Positions 1 to 10,072 of a stretch of 64,000 nt of DNA are shown here, piece after piece. The stretch is from Daucus carota subsp. sativus (lineage: Eukaryota > Streptophyta > Magnoliopsida > Apiales > Apiaceae), in assembly GCF_001625215.2 (NCBI RefSeq), contig NC_030389.2:30183454-30247453 (forward strand), in the 5' to 3' direction. The notes under the pieces were generated by a model. It saw only the letters and a program-made list of their open reading frames with translations. It did no database searches and was not told the origin of the DNA. Positions within the stretch are counted from its first letter, which is position 1. Each line of letters starts with the position of its first letter. The position numbers and the translations under genes were made by a program.

Positions 1-679
1 TGTAGAACTCGTGGGTAAATGAATCTGAATCCGTCCCTTTGTCTTGCCTACATACCCTATTTATAGGGATCGAGCCCATGTAGTTCTTGATTTAGGACTC
101 TGAAGAGACAAGCTCTTATCCCCTCTAGTTTAGGATAAAACAACTTCCTCTTGTAGTTATCTAGCGGCATCCCACTTCAAGTAGGTCACTTGAAGCCTTC
201 ATCTTGCATGTATATCCGAATATATATGAATTATCTCCTCTTGATTATAATTATCTCCATAATAGATATATTATCCCTTAATTTTCAGATAAATTATAGC
301 CGACATACTCCCAATATACTTCCAATTCGTCCTCCCAGAAACAAGGAAGAAGAGTCCTGCCTGCCGTTCTGCCCAGGCGGCGGAAGCCCTTCCAGCGGCA
401 TCCCCTAACTACAGCCCTGTAGCTGCAAGCCAGGATGCACTTAGTGGTAACCCCTAACAGAGGTAACCCCTAAAGCGCCTTCAGGTGCAACCCCATTCTA
501 ATGGCAGCCTTCACAAAGCTTCCAGTGCAAGTCCGTATACCCTCGCGTATGCCTTCAGTGATTCACCCAACCATGGTGAAGCCCCTTATCCTTAGCCAGA
601 TGATTCTAGTAAGCCCAGATAAAGCCCAAATAATATGGTGGGCTATAAAATAAGCCCAGGGAGATTTTATGGCACAACA
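1..679 (-). repeat. 3' LTR of the Tat element (partial)
   Basis: This stretch aligns nearly base for base with 12895-13586, apart from a short insertion near 13258 in the other copy and scattered substitutions. It ends in GGCACAACA, the complement of the TGTTGTG terminus seen at 12651. Because the element runs on the minus strand, this is the downstream (3') LTR. Its outer 244 bp or so are beyond the window edge. Confidence 0.95.
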
Positions 680-690
680 ACTACCCCCCG
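680..690 (-). other. Polypurine tract of the Tat element
   Basis: Directly inside the 3' LTR the minus strand reads CGGGGGGTAGT, a purine run in the position where plus-strand priming takes place. The same 11 bases recur at 6090-6100. Confidence 0.7.
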
Positions 691-1229
691 GTTCCTTGAA
701 CTATTAAATACGAGAGGAACCTAAGAACGGTAACCCTCAATCAACCAGCTGCAAGCCCTTAAATAATGTTAGAGGTCAATCATAAATTATTTCTAAGCTT
801 ACGTGGGCGTAGCCCGGTGTAAGAAACAAGAAATAATTTAGATATACTTCCCACACATAATTATAAAACCAATTACATTAATTCACTGCAACCACCACAA
901 GCCTCAAATATCTGTTCCAAAATAATTAGAATTATCTTCCAAAAATCTGCTCGAGCTTCCGCAATTTTTGCTCCACCCTTTCAGTTTCCCGCGTGTGTCC
1001 CGTCAGCTTGTGATAAGGCTGATCCCAAAGATTTCGGGGCTTAATTTAAATTCAAATTGATTTGAATTTAACCAAAAATCCCTAATTATGTGGTGCAGCC
1101 GTAGAGTCCTAGCATGGCTCTACCTCTTCAGCCACCCACCTAGGCCTCGGGAACACCTGGCTCATCAAAGCCACCTCCACGCCAAGCCAGTCACGGCACG
1201 CCACCTGGCGTGGTTGTTCCCTACTTCCT
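691..1229. other. Non-coding part of the Tat element upstream of the antisense unit
   Basis: This stretch lies between the polypurine tract and the TATA-like box of the antisense region. I see no coding frame with family resemblance. It probably holds the upstream control region of the antisense gene and the 3' untranslated end of the sense transcript. Confidence 0.4.
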
Positions 1230-1234
1230 ACCGC

Positions 1235-1242
1235 TATATATA
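1235..1242 (+). promoter_or_regulatory. TATA-like box ahead of the antisense region
   Basis: TATATATA followed by a C-rich leader lies about 950 bp upstream of the first ATG of the antisense coding region and faces it. The leader that follows looks like a plant 5' untranslated region with intron-like borders. This suggests that the antisense gene has its own promoter rather than relying on the LTR. The call rests on motif and position only. Confidence 0.4.
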
Positions 1243-2183
1243 CACCTACATACAGCCTTGTTCCACTTTTCTTTAACTCCAAACTCTTCACTTACTCTCC
1301 CTCTTTCGACCAAAGCACTTCCAGGCGCGACTTGCTCTTCCTCTCCGGCATTTTCTTCTCCGACTCTCACCGACCTCCGACCAAAGGTATGCCCTCTTAC
1401 TTCCGTCTTTGTTTTTCATCACATTTTTACCATGTCTGCAACTAAATGTTAATATGATTCATGCTCGATTTTCATTTTTTCTTTTTGACTGTTCACCTCG
1501 GCATGCGTGCACACACCCACATTTGCCTCACTTGATGTTATTATGCCAGATTGGACTGCTAATTTGCTCTGCATGTTTGTGTAACCGATTGTACACGCTG
1601 ATTTTTTTGAATGTGCACACACCACTAGCTTTAATCGACTTCGATTAGGCCCTATTTTTCTTCCGACTGGGTTATCGCCCTTGGTGTTGTTGCGTTGCTT
1701 TGGAGCCCTGATCGTAACCCTAGATTGTAAACCCTAGGTTCCCAATCGCCTTTAGGGGGAAACCCCTCTCTTACGATTGAACCCCTTTTGCGTGTTTTTT
1801 GTCTGCCTTGGATGCATTGTTGTGTGATTTGCTTGCTGTGCTTGCTTAGCTGGTAGCTTAGGATCTTGATTGGGCGTTGATTGTCGTGGTTGAGGTTATG
1901 GTTAGAGTTGGGCCTCCTGCTTTGGGTACCCTGTTAGACTTCCTGTTAGCAAGCGGAGAAGACGAACCATCACCCGTAGCACATACCACTCCCCTTTGAG
2001 GGAGGCAGCCCTCTTATACCTTGGGGCTCCAACTGGATCCTTTCCATTCCTGCTTCATACCCGTAGGGCTCTACTTTTGCAGCCCAGCTTTCCACAGACC
2101 CTTTTTCCCTTTTCTCTCCTTTTTTCTTTCGGCCCTTTCACCTCTTGTTGTGTCCTCTGTTAATCCATCATTTCCTTTTGTAG

Positions 2184-4545
2184 ATGTCTCAAGGATCTAT
2201 GTCTTCTCACTCTTCCCAATCAGCCACAAGCAAGGCTCCCACTGTCGTGGTTGACACTGGATCTTCCTTTAGCCTGGACCTTCAACCTGCCCGGCCAAGC
2301 TTAGGAGTTAGCTCCAGAACTCGCTCCAGGCGCAGCTTAGTGGTGAAGGAGCTCAACTGGACCACCTTCGAGTCCTGCCAGGCGGATGGGACCCCGGGCT
2401 TCCCGCTGGATGCTGCTGCTGAAGCCCTTGAGGTGAACCCCGAGGAGGTCGAGGCTTCTGTAGAGGTGATCGAGCCTCCAGCTGTAGTCCTGGCCTGCGA
2501 GTACATGGACTCCATCATGACTCCTGCCCGGCTGTAGTCCCTTTTGGAGTCCTGCAATCCTGGTTGCACCCTGGGGATTCCGAAGCCTGGAGAGAGGTGT
2601 CACCGCTTCGACACCCTCAATCCGGACACCGACTACCCCAAGGCCGTGCTCTCCGCCTAGTTCTTCAGGCTTGGCTTGTCTCTCCCCCTCCATCCTTTCA
2701 TCCTGTAGGTCTTGGACTTCTATGAGGTCTCCTACATGCAGCTTACCCTCAACTCCTATCGTATGGCGGTCTGCCCCTACATCCTCTATGACATCCATCA
2801 TGGGGTGAGGATGTCTGCTTTGGAGCTAGGCTGGTTCTTCCAGCTGAAACTCACCGGGAGGACCCCAGGGTTCTTCTATCTCACTGCTTGGAACACCCAT
2901 CACAAGAAGGGCATCAAGGGTAACCGCCAGTCGATGTCAGATTGGCAGAAGCTCTTCCTTTACTGCTACGACAGCCCAGTCTACAGGAAGGACTTCAACC
3001 TTTCCCCTAGTAAGCCAGTTTTCCCCTTGTCCATTGTCCGGTTTAGCTTTTTAGGCTTCCCGTTTAGTTTCCTTATACTTGTGTTTGTTGTAGACATGCC
3101 AGTGCAGACCCCTTTGGCGAGAGAGTCCCTTGAGAGGGCCAAGCATGTGTTGGGGCTATCCACCAAGCTAGGTGATGGCTCCAGCCTGCTTACTCCAGAG
3201 AATCTGGAGAGGATCGGTTTTTCCACTACGGTGGTTGATGCATCCCCCGTTCACGAGGGGGTTGCTGGTGTAGAAGGGGATGAAAGCCCAGGTTTCTTCT
3301 TTGCCTTCAACTTCAAGTTTGCTCGTCTTATATGATATGTGTCTTGTAGATTTCCTGTTATAAATCCTGCATGTTTTGTAACTTTCATGCCATCTCCTAT
3401 GCTTGCATCCTTCTATATTTCCGCATATAATTGAATAGTATCTGATTGTCTCTCCTTTGTCTTCTCCTGCAGATATGGCTGCCAACATTCCCAGATTTGT
3501 CAAGCGCTCCACCAAGTACGAGGACCTCTTCGGAGAGGCCTCCAGTTCCCAGGCTCCCGTTCCTGCCAAGCCATTCTCCAAGCTTCCCGCTCCCTCTCTT
3601 GACTAGAAGAAGACCTCTTCTGGGAGCAGCAAGAGGGACCCCTCCGAAGCCGGGGAGGCGTGGTCTTCAGCTGAAGGCCGCTCCAGCAAGAAGCCTAAGC
3701 TGGCCCTGGCACGTAGTTCTCCCGCATCCTCCTCCACTCAGAAGACTCAGTTCTTTCAGAGGATGCTCTCTGACCAGGTCCCCGAGGCCACTATCCGGGA
3801 GTGGGATAGGCTTTCCATCACCAAGGCCACCCGAGACAAGGTGGTGGCCAACGCCAAGAGCCTGTTCCTCGACCTGAAGATAGGGGGGCATGTTGCCGAC
3901 ACTGCCCGGGTGAATGAGACCATGAGGGCGGACCTGAAGCAGGCCAGAGCTGATCTAGCTTCCGCTGTTAAAGAGACGGACGCCTTCCGGAAGGCTAACC
4001 TCAAGTTCAAGGAGGCGGAAGCCAAAGCCCAGCAGCTGAAGGAGAAGGAGGACATGGTGAGGAGGGGCCTCGAGGAGGAGGTTGACGGCTTGCGGAGGCA
4101 GGTCAAGGAGTTGGAGTTGCAGGTGAAAGGCCTCTAGGACGCCGCTGTTACTTCAAAGGCAGGGAGGAAGGAACGGGAGGCCGCCATATTCGAGGCCGGG
4201 GTTGCTGCGGGGGTGAAAGACTGCGTTAAGTTGGCCTACCGCTTCTTCCCCGACAACGATTGGGCGAAGCTGGGGTCCGACGCCGCGGCAGCCCTGGAGG
4301 AGGCAAAGGCCGAGGATGAAGCTGGTCTAGACAAGGCCCTGGCTACTTCCCAGGGTCTCTCTGGAGATGGCGGCGATAAGAGGGTTGCCGCTGAAGACGA
4401 GCCGAAGCCCGCAGAGCTGGTTTCTGTGGGTCTTGTGGTGACGCCCCCGGAAGGGGTTCCGGCTGCAGCCCCTGCGATAACCCAAGCCTCCCAGGATCCC
4501 CTTGTCGGCGATGAAAAGGACTCCTCCTCTCCTGCTGCTCCTTGA
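2184..4545 (+). pseudogene. Antisense coding region of the Tat element (gypsy-type aORF protein, broken)
   Basis: Several open stretches lie here on the strand opposite to gag-pol. The N-terminal part is Ser-rich and is followed by a segment with LNWTTFESC. A conserved globular stretch contains YILYDIHHGVRMSALELGWF and WQKLFLYCYD. The C-terminal part is rich in Lys, Glu and Ala with a strong coiled coil (for example KEKEDMVRRGLEEEVDGL). This layout matches the antisense protein of plant Tat/Retand/Grande-type elements, often labelled putative gypsy-type transposon protein (Pfam Transposase_28 family, from memory). Its role is unknown, and the label transposase is historical, not evidence of activity. 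The copy is broken in several places; some gaps may be introns. Confidence 0.65.
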
Positions 4546-5129
4546 TCTCCTCTCCCTCTATTTAATCAACCTTTAATTACGAATATTTTTGCTTGGCGCT
4601 TGTCGTCATGAATTGAATAATTTTGGATGAGGGTGCGGGCACCTCAGAATGCCCCGCAAGATATTTACTACTTCAAGGGACCTCCCCCTGTTGGTGTGGG
4701 GAGGAATTTTCCTTGAATTTTATTATTTTTATAACAACTGTTCTATTCCTTCATTCCTTGCCTTGTATGATTTTTCCTATATTCCCTTTGATATAATATG
4801 TACTTTTCATCTAATCCTTCCGTGCAGGTCGAAAGAACGAATATAGGGGGTAACCCTTGTATTAAAAATGTATGCACTGTCCACTTTCCGGGGGGTTGTG
4901 ACCCTTAGGACCTTATTCTTCGGGGTTATTTCCTTCCTTGAGAGTATATATAGACGTAATCATGTTAACTCCCCGATAGCGTATAAAAGTGCTTAGTCTT
5001 TCCTTATGATAATCCCTCCAAGCATAGTTGAATTTGATCTCACATGTAAGATTAACGTCGGGATTTCACATGTAAGCTTCAAGTGTGAACCTCGAGGGAC
5101 ACCCTTGGGCGCAAGCCTTAAAGTGATCC
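4546..5129. other. Non-coding Tat region between the antisense unit and the repeats
   Basis: No recognisable coding frame is present. Degenerate repeats with the words AAGCCTT and GTAAGCC begin near 5040 and grade into the regular arrays that follow. Confidence 0.4.
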
Positions 5130-5275
5130 CTAGGTGTAAGCCTTTAGGGTAATCTCCAAGTATAAGCTTTGAGACAACTTCACAAAGTAAGCCTTGTAGT
5201 AATTTCACAAAGTAAGCCCCGCAATAACTCCACCAAGTAAGCCTTGCAGTAACTCCACCAAGTAAGCCTTGAGAG
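5130..5275. repeat. 25-bp tandem repeat in the Tat element
   Basis: The word AAGTAAGCC recurs at 5185, 5210, 5235 and 5260, an exact period of 25 bp, with more degenerate copies to the left. The unit is built from CTCCACCAAGTAAGCCTT-like sequence. It adjoins the 103-bp array and shares its AAGCCTTG words. Confidence 0.85.
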
Positions 5276-5288
5276 ACTGGATAGGCTT

Positions 5289-5990
5289 TAAACTCGAAAG
5301 CCTTGATAGGTTTTCCACCTCGAAGGGCTTTGATAAGCCCTACTCCCAGTAAATGCAGCCTTGAAAGCCTTGATAGGCCTTAAAACCTTGAAGGGCTTCT
5401 GTAAGCCCAAAACCTTGCAATCTTGAAAAGCTTGAAACCTTGAAAGCTTTGATAAGCTTTAGCCTTGAAAGCCTTGATAGGCTTAAAACCTTGATGGGCT
5501 ACTGTAAGCCCAAAACCTTGCAAGCTTAAAAAGCTTGAAACCTTGGAAGCTTTGATAAGCTTTAGCCTTGAAAGCCTTGATAGGCTTAAAACCTTGAAGG
5601 GCTACTGTAAGCCCAAAACCTTGCAAGCTTAAAAAGCTTGAAACTTTGGAAGCTTTGATAAGCTTTAGCCTTGAAAGCCTTGATAGGCTTAAAACCTTGA
5701 AGGGCTTCTGTAAGCCCAAAACCTTGCAAGCTTGAAAAGCTTGAAACCTTGAAAGCTTTGATAAGCTTTAGCCTTGAAAGCCTTGATAGGCTTAAAACCT
5801 TGAAGGGCTTCTGTAAGCCCAAAATCTTGCAAGCTTGAAAAGCTTGAAACCTTGAAAGCTTTGATAAGCTTTAGCCTTGAAAGCCTTGATAGGCTTAAAA
5901 CCTTAAAGGGCTACTGTAAGCCCAAAACCTTGCAAGCTTAAAAACCTTGAACCTTGGAAGCTTTGATAAGCTTTAGCCTTCCGATTAGTG
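5289..5990. repeat. 103-bp tandem repeat array in the Tat element
   Basis: The GGGCT(A/T)CTGTAAGCCC anchor starts at 5393, 5496, 5599, 5702, 5805 and 5908, giving six copies at a strict 103-bp spacing with few differences. Each unit is made of shorter words such as CCTTGAAAGC and AAGCTTTGATAAGC, so it probably grew from a smaller ancestral repeat. The array lies downstream of integrase in element orientation. Tandem repeats in the 3' untranslated region of Tat elements are documented and can seed satellite DNA. Long minus-strand open frames inside the array are an effect of the repeat. Confidence 0.95.
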
Positions 5991-6446
5991 CAGCCATGTT
6001 GTTGTGTTGTATTTCCCAAGTTTCAATGTTTTCGATTTCCAAATTATTTTTTTTTGAATTTTAAGCCAAGTAATGTTAATGATATGCCTACTACCCCCCG
6101 AGTTCTTTAGCATAATTACAATTATGGTGGAGAACTAGATGCAATTGAAACCCTATATACCTTTTAAAGCATACATGAAGCATTCAATTAACAATCATGG
6201 TAAGCAAGTAAGCATATACAAGATTTTTGTAACGGAAAACTGCGAAGTTTTATTGAATCACATGGTAAAAAGTTGACATAGCATAATTTTTGGGGGGTGT
6301 AAAGACACCACCCCCCGAGCATCCTAGCAAATAAAGCATATAGTAGCCTGATAATTTTCCTAAAAGCATAGCGATTTCAACTAATAAACCGCCTTTATTG
6401 TCCTGACCCTTAAGCCGAAGCCTATAGAAATACTACCTGGGTGAAG

Positions 6447-7772
6447 CTACTGGCAATACCTCTTTAAGTGTTGGGCGTTCCATACCCGTGGTATGAGTCT
6501 TCCGTCCATGTCTGTAAAGTGATAGGTACCTTCCCAAAGCACTGTTTTGATGATGTATGGGCCTTCCCATTTTGCACCGAAGGCTCCATGAGCGGGAACC
6601 CTCATGTTAGGCATCATTTTCCTGAGAACCAGGTCTCCCGTTTTGAGGGGTCGATCCCTCACTTTCTTATCAAAATATTTAAGGGTCCTCTGTTGATATG
6701 CAGCAAGCTTCAACTGATCGGTATCCCTTACTTCTTCAATTAGGTCTAGGTAGAGCCTGTGGTTGACTTCATTATTCTCAGGGTCATAATTATCCCTTCG
6801 AAAGGACCCTGCTCCAACTTCCACGGGAACCATGGCTTCACACCCGTATGTTAGGGTGAACAGGGTCTCGCCGGTGGTAGACCTTGGAGTGGTATTGTAA
6901 GACCACAACACCATTGGAAGTTCTTCTGGCCAACATCCCTTTTTCTCTTCCAGTTTGGCTTTCAGGGTGTGCTTGATAATTTTGTTTATGGCTTCCGTCT
7001 GACCGTTACTCTAAGGGTGGCACACCACGGAAAAGCCTTTCTTTATGCCAAGGTGTTCACAGAAATTCATCATCTCATTGCTATCAAACTGCTTCCCATT
7101 GTCTGATATAAGCTTGTAGGGTACCCCGTATCGACAGACGATGGCACGATACACGAAGTCTACTAGCTTCCTTGCAGTGATGGAAGCCAGGGGTTCAGCC
7201 TCAACCCATTTAGTGAAGTAGTCTACAGCCACAACTGCGTATTTCACCCCTCCTTTTCCTTTGGGTAATCCACCAATCAGATCTATACCCCAAACAGCGA
7301 ACGGCCAGGGGCTTGTCAGGGTCTTCAGGGGTACCGCTGGGTTCTTGTTTGTATTAGAGAACCTTTGGCAGCTGTCACAGGCCTTGGCGAAGGCATGAGC
7401 ATCCTTGTAGAGGGTAGGCGAGTAGTAGCCTTGACGGAGGATTTTGTGAGCGAGGAAGGCACCCCCCGAGTGATTCCCACAAATTCCTTCATGCACCTCG
7501 TGCATAATATATTCACATCTTATCCCAGCAATACACCTAAGGAGGGGCCGGTTGAACCCTCTTTTGTAAAGGATTCCATCATAGATTACATATTGGGCTG
7601 CCTTGTATCTCAATTTTCTGGCCTCATCCTTGTCTGCAGGCAGGGTTCCGTTGGCTATGTATTCCTGGATTGGGGTTGTCCAGAGGTCAGATTCTTCAAC
7701 CTCAACATCTAGGACTTCAATCTTGGGGATGCTAGGCTGATATTGGATTTCGAGGGGGATCACCCCAAGCAT
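6447..7772 (-). pseudogene. Tat integrase region (broken)
   Basis: The zinc-binding part is visible as HEVHEGICGNH followed by CDSCQRF (HHCC type). The catalytic core starts with WGIDLIGGLP and has ISDNGKQFDS as the second conserved Asp region. The C-terminal part contains WSYNTTPRSTTGETLF and ends in a basic DNA-binding tail around MRVPAHGAFGAKWEGPYII. The order is normal for a gypsy integrase. The region is interrupted and does not form one open frame here. Confidence 0.88.
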
Positions 7773-7877
7773 ATGTGCATCCTTTTGTGAACCTAGCTTA
7801 GCCAGGGCATCTGCATCTGCGTTCTTAGATCTTGGTATTTGCTCTAGCTTGATTTCCCTGAATTTCCCGATTAATTC

Positions 7878-8342
7878 CTAGGCATACCGCATATAGAGCT
7901 CAGTACGGGGACCTCTAGCTTGGAAGCCTCTTCGGATGTGCCAGACTACTAGCATAGAATCACTGTAAACATTCATATTTTCCACCCTCATCTGCAAGGC
8001 TAGCTTCAGCCCCGCTATTAGGGCTTCATACTCCGTGTCATTGTTGGTGGCTTTAAAGTCGAAGTGAATGGAGCTTTGCAGCTTATGGCCTTCTAGACTG
8101 ACTAAGACAATGCCAGCCCCAACCCCATTTCCATTGACAGCCCCATCGACGTACAAGTTCCACCAAGGGGAACAATTCTCGGGTATGGCTATTGGAGACT
8201 GAGGTTCAGGTACACATTCCGTCCCTTCAACTTCGAAAGTGGGTGGAAACTCTAGGATGAAGTCAGCTAGTGCTTGCCCTTTGATGGCGGTCTTTGGCTC
8301 GTACTCTATATCAAATTGTCCTAGCTCGACTGCCCATTTCAT
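7878..8342 (-). pseudogene. Second (archaeal-type) RNase H domain of the Tat element
   Basis: The segment contains LYVDGAVNGNGVGAGIVL, then NNDTEYEALIAGLKLAL, then VYSDSMLVVWHIRRGF, which matches the D..E..D pattern of an RNase H fold. It lies between the first RNase H domain at the end of the RT region and integrase. An extra RNase H of this type is a recognised trait of Tat elements. The piece is separated from its neighbours by breaks. Confidence 0.8.
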
Positions 8343-8396
8343 GATCCTTCCAGAGGCTTCGGGCTTGTGTAGTACTTGCCTGAGAGGGAAGGATGT

Positions 8397-9956
8397 TCAC
8401 ACTTCAATCTTGTGGGCGTGGAAGTAAGGCCTTAGTTTGCGGGAAGCCAAAATTAGGGCGTAGGCTAACTTCTCCATATTCGAGTAACGGGTTTCAGCAT
8501 CGAGTAGTCTTTTGCTCACATAATATACCGGCTGCTGGGCTTGCTCTTCCTCCTTGATCAGGATAGCGCTAATTGAGAACTCAGAAACCCCTAGGTAAAG
8601 GATTAAGGCTTCACCCTCCATTGGTTTTGCCAACAGTGGTGGGCTCCCAAGTTGCTCCTTCAGCTTCAGGAAGGCAGCCTCGCATTCTGTCGTCCATTCA
8701 AATTTTTGCCCCTTTTTTATGGCTGCTAAGAATTCTCTACATTTATTTGGGGACTTCGAGATAAACCGGTTTAGGGCGGCAACCCGGCCTGTAAGGCATT
8801 GCACCTCTTTCACATTCCTAGGCGACCTCATTTCAATTAAGGCCTTGATCTTCGCAGGGTTAGCTTCGATTCCCCTGTGATTGACAATGAAGCCCGGGAA
8901 CTTGCCAGATTCAACCCCGAATACGCACTTTTGGGGATTCAACTTCATCCGGTAATCCCTTAGTATGTCGAACATCTCTGATAGGTGTGTCACATGATCA
9001 TAAGCTTCCTTTGACTTGACTAGCATGTCGTCCACATATACTTCCATTGTTTTCCCAATCTGGTCCTTAAACATCTTGTTGACCAGCCTTTGATATGTAG
9101 CCCCAGCATTTAGCAAACCGAAGGGCATGCCAATATAGCAATAAAGCCCCCTGTCAGTGATGAAGGAGGTGTGTTCCTGATCTGGCTCGAACATGGGGAT
9201 TTGATTGTAGCCCGAGTAGGCGTCCATGAAGCTTAACAGTGCATGCCCCGCAGTGGAATCCACCAATTGGTCAATTCGAGGAAGCGGGAAGCTGTCCTTA
9301 GGGCAAGTCTTGTTCAGATCAGTAAAGTCTATGCATGTTCTCCACTTACCGTTAGGTTTCTTCACCAATACCGGGTTTGCTAGCCATGTAGGGTAAAAAG
9401 CCTCTTTTACTAGGCCTGCCTTCAACAGTCGGTCTACCTCTTCTTGAAGAGCGGTAGCCCTTTCCCCACTAATTGGTCTTCTCTTCTGTCTGACTCCCTT
9501 TCTGTCTGGGTCAATATTGAGATGGTGGCACATGACTTCTGGCTGAATCCCGATCATATCTGAATGGTTCCAAGCAAAGACGTCCAGATTATTCTTTAAG
9601 AATGCGGTCAGGGTTTCCCTTAGGTCCGGCCCCAATTGCTCCCCAATTTTTGGTTCTTTAAAGGGGTCGGACTCATCCACCAAGATGGACAGGGTATCCC
9701 CAGCTGCTCCTGTCTTCACCTGGGTTTCCGGCATCCTTGGGTCAAGGTCGATCTCAACGGTAACCTCTTTGTTGCCACCCTCTTGGGGTTGCGTACCCAA
9801 GATTTCATGAACGGGAAGCCGTGTCCGGTTTCCAAGTTGATAGGTTACCATAGCACTGTTGAAGTCACAAGGTGCCTCGCACTCATTTCCTTGCTTTTTA
9901 TTTTGGGGCTGCTTTCGACCAGCCCCTTCAGAATCACTGTCAGTAACATCTTCCAC
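8397..9956 (-). pseudogene. Tat reverse transcriptase with gypsy RNase H
   Basis: The open stretch covers the RT palm and fingers: WRTCIDFTDLNKTCPKDSFP, LLSFMDAYSGYNQIPM, the FGLLNAGATYQR block and the catalytic YVDDMLVKS. The connection and first RNase H follow, with YYVSKRLLDAETRYSNMEK near the end. The upstream part shows the Asp-rich linker after protease typical of this lineage. Of all gypsy parts in the window this is the best for classification. Confidence 0.93.
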
Positions 9957-10072
9957 AATCCCTTCAACCAGGGTTTCAGCTGTATTACCGTTTTCTGCCA
10001 GGGGGTGTCCATGATAGTAAGCCCTCCATGCATGGTATGTAAGGCTTCCAGATATGGGTCTTCCCCTGGGTG

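Noticed and set aside
2282-2801. Minus-strand frames opposite the antisense region of the Tat element
   Set aside because: They mirror the Ser/Glu-rich plus-strand frame and show no gypsy domain.
5483-5822. Two similar minus-strand frames of 78 codons
   Set aside because: They are readings of the 103-bp repeat and restart each period; no start context, family resemblance or flanking gene supports them.
5289-5990. Regular direct repeats that might suggest a CRISPR array
   Set aside because: The whole 103-bp unit is conserved with no unique spacers, and it sits inside a plant retroelement.
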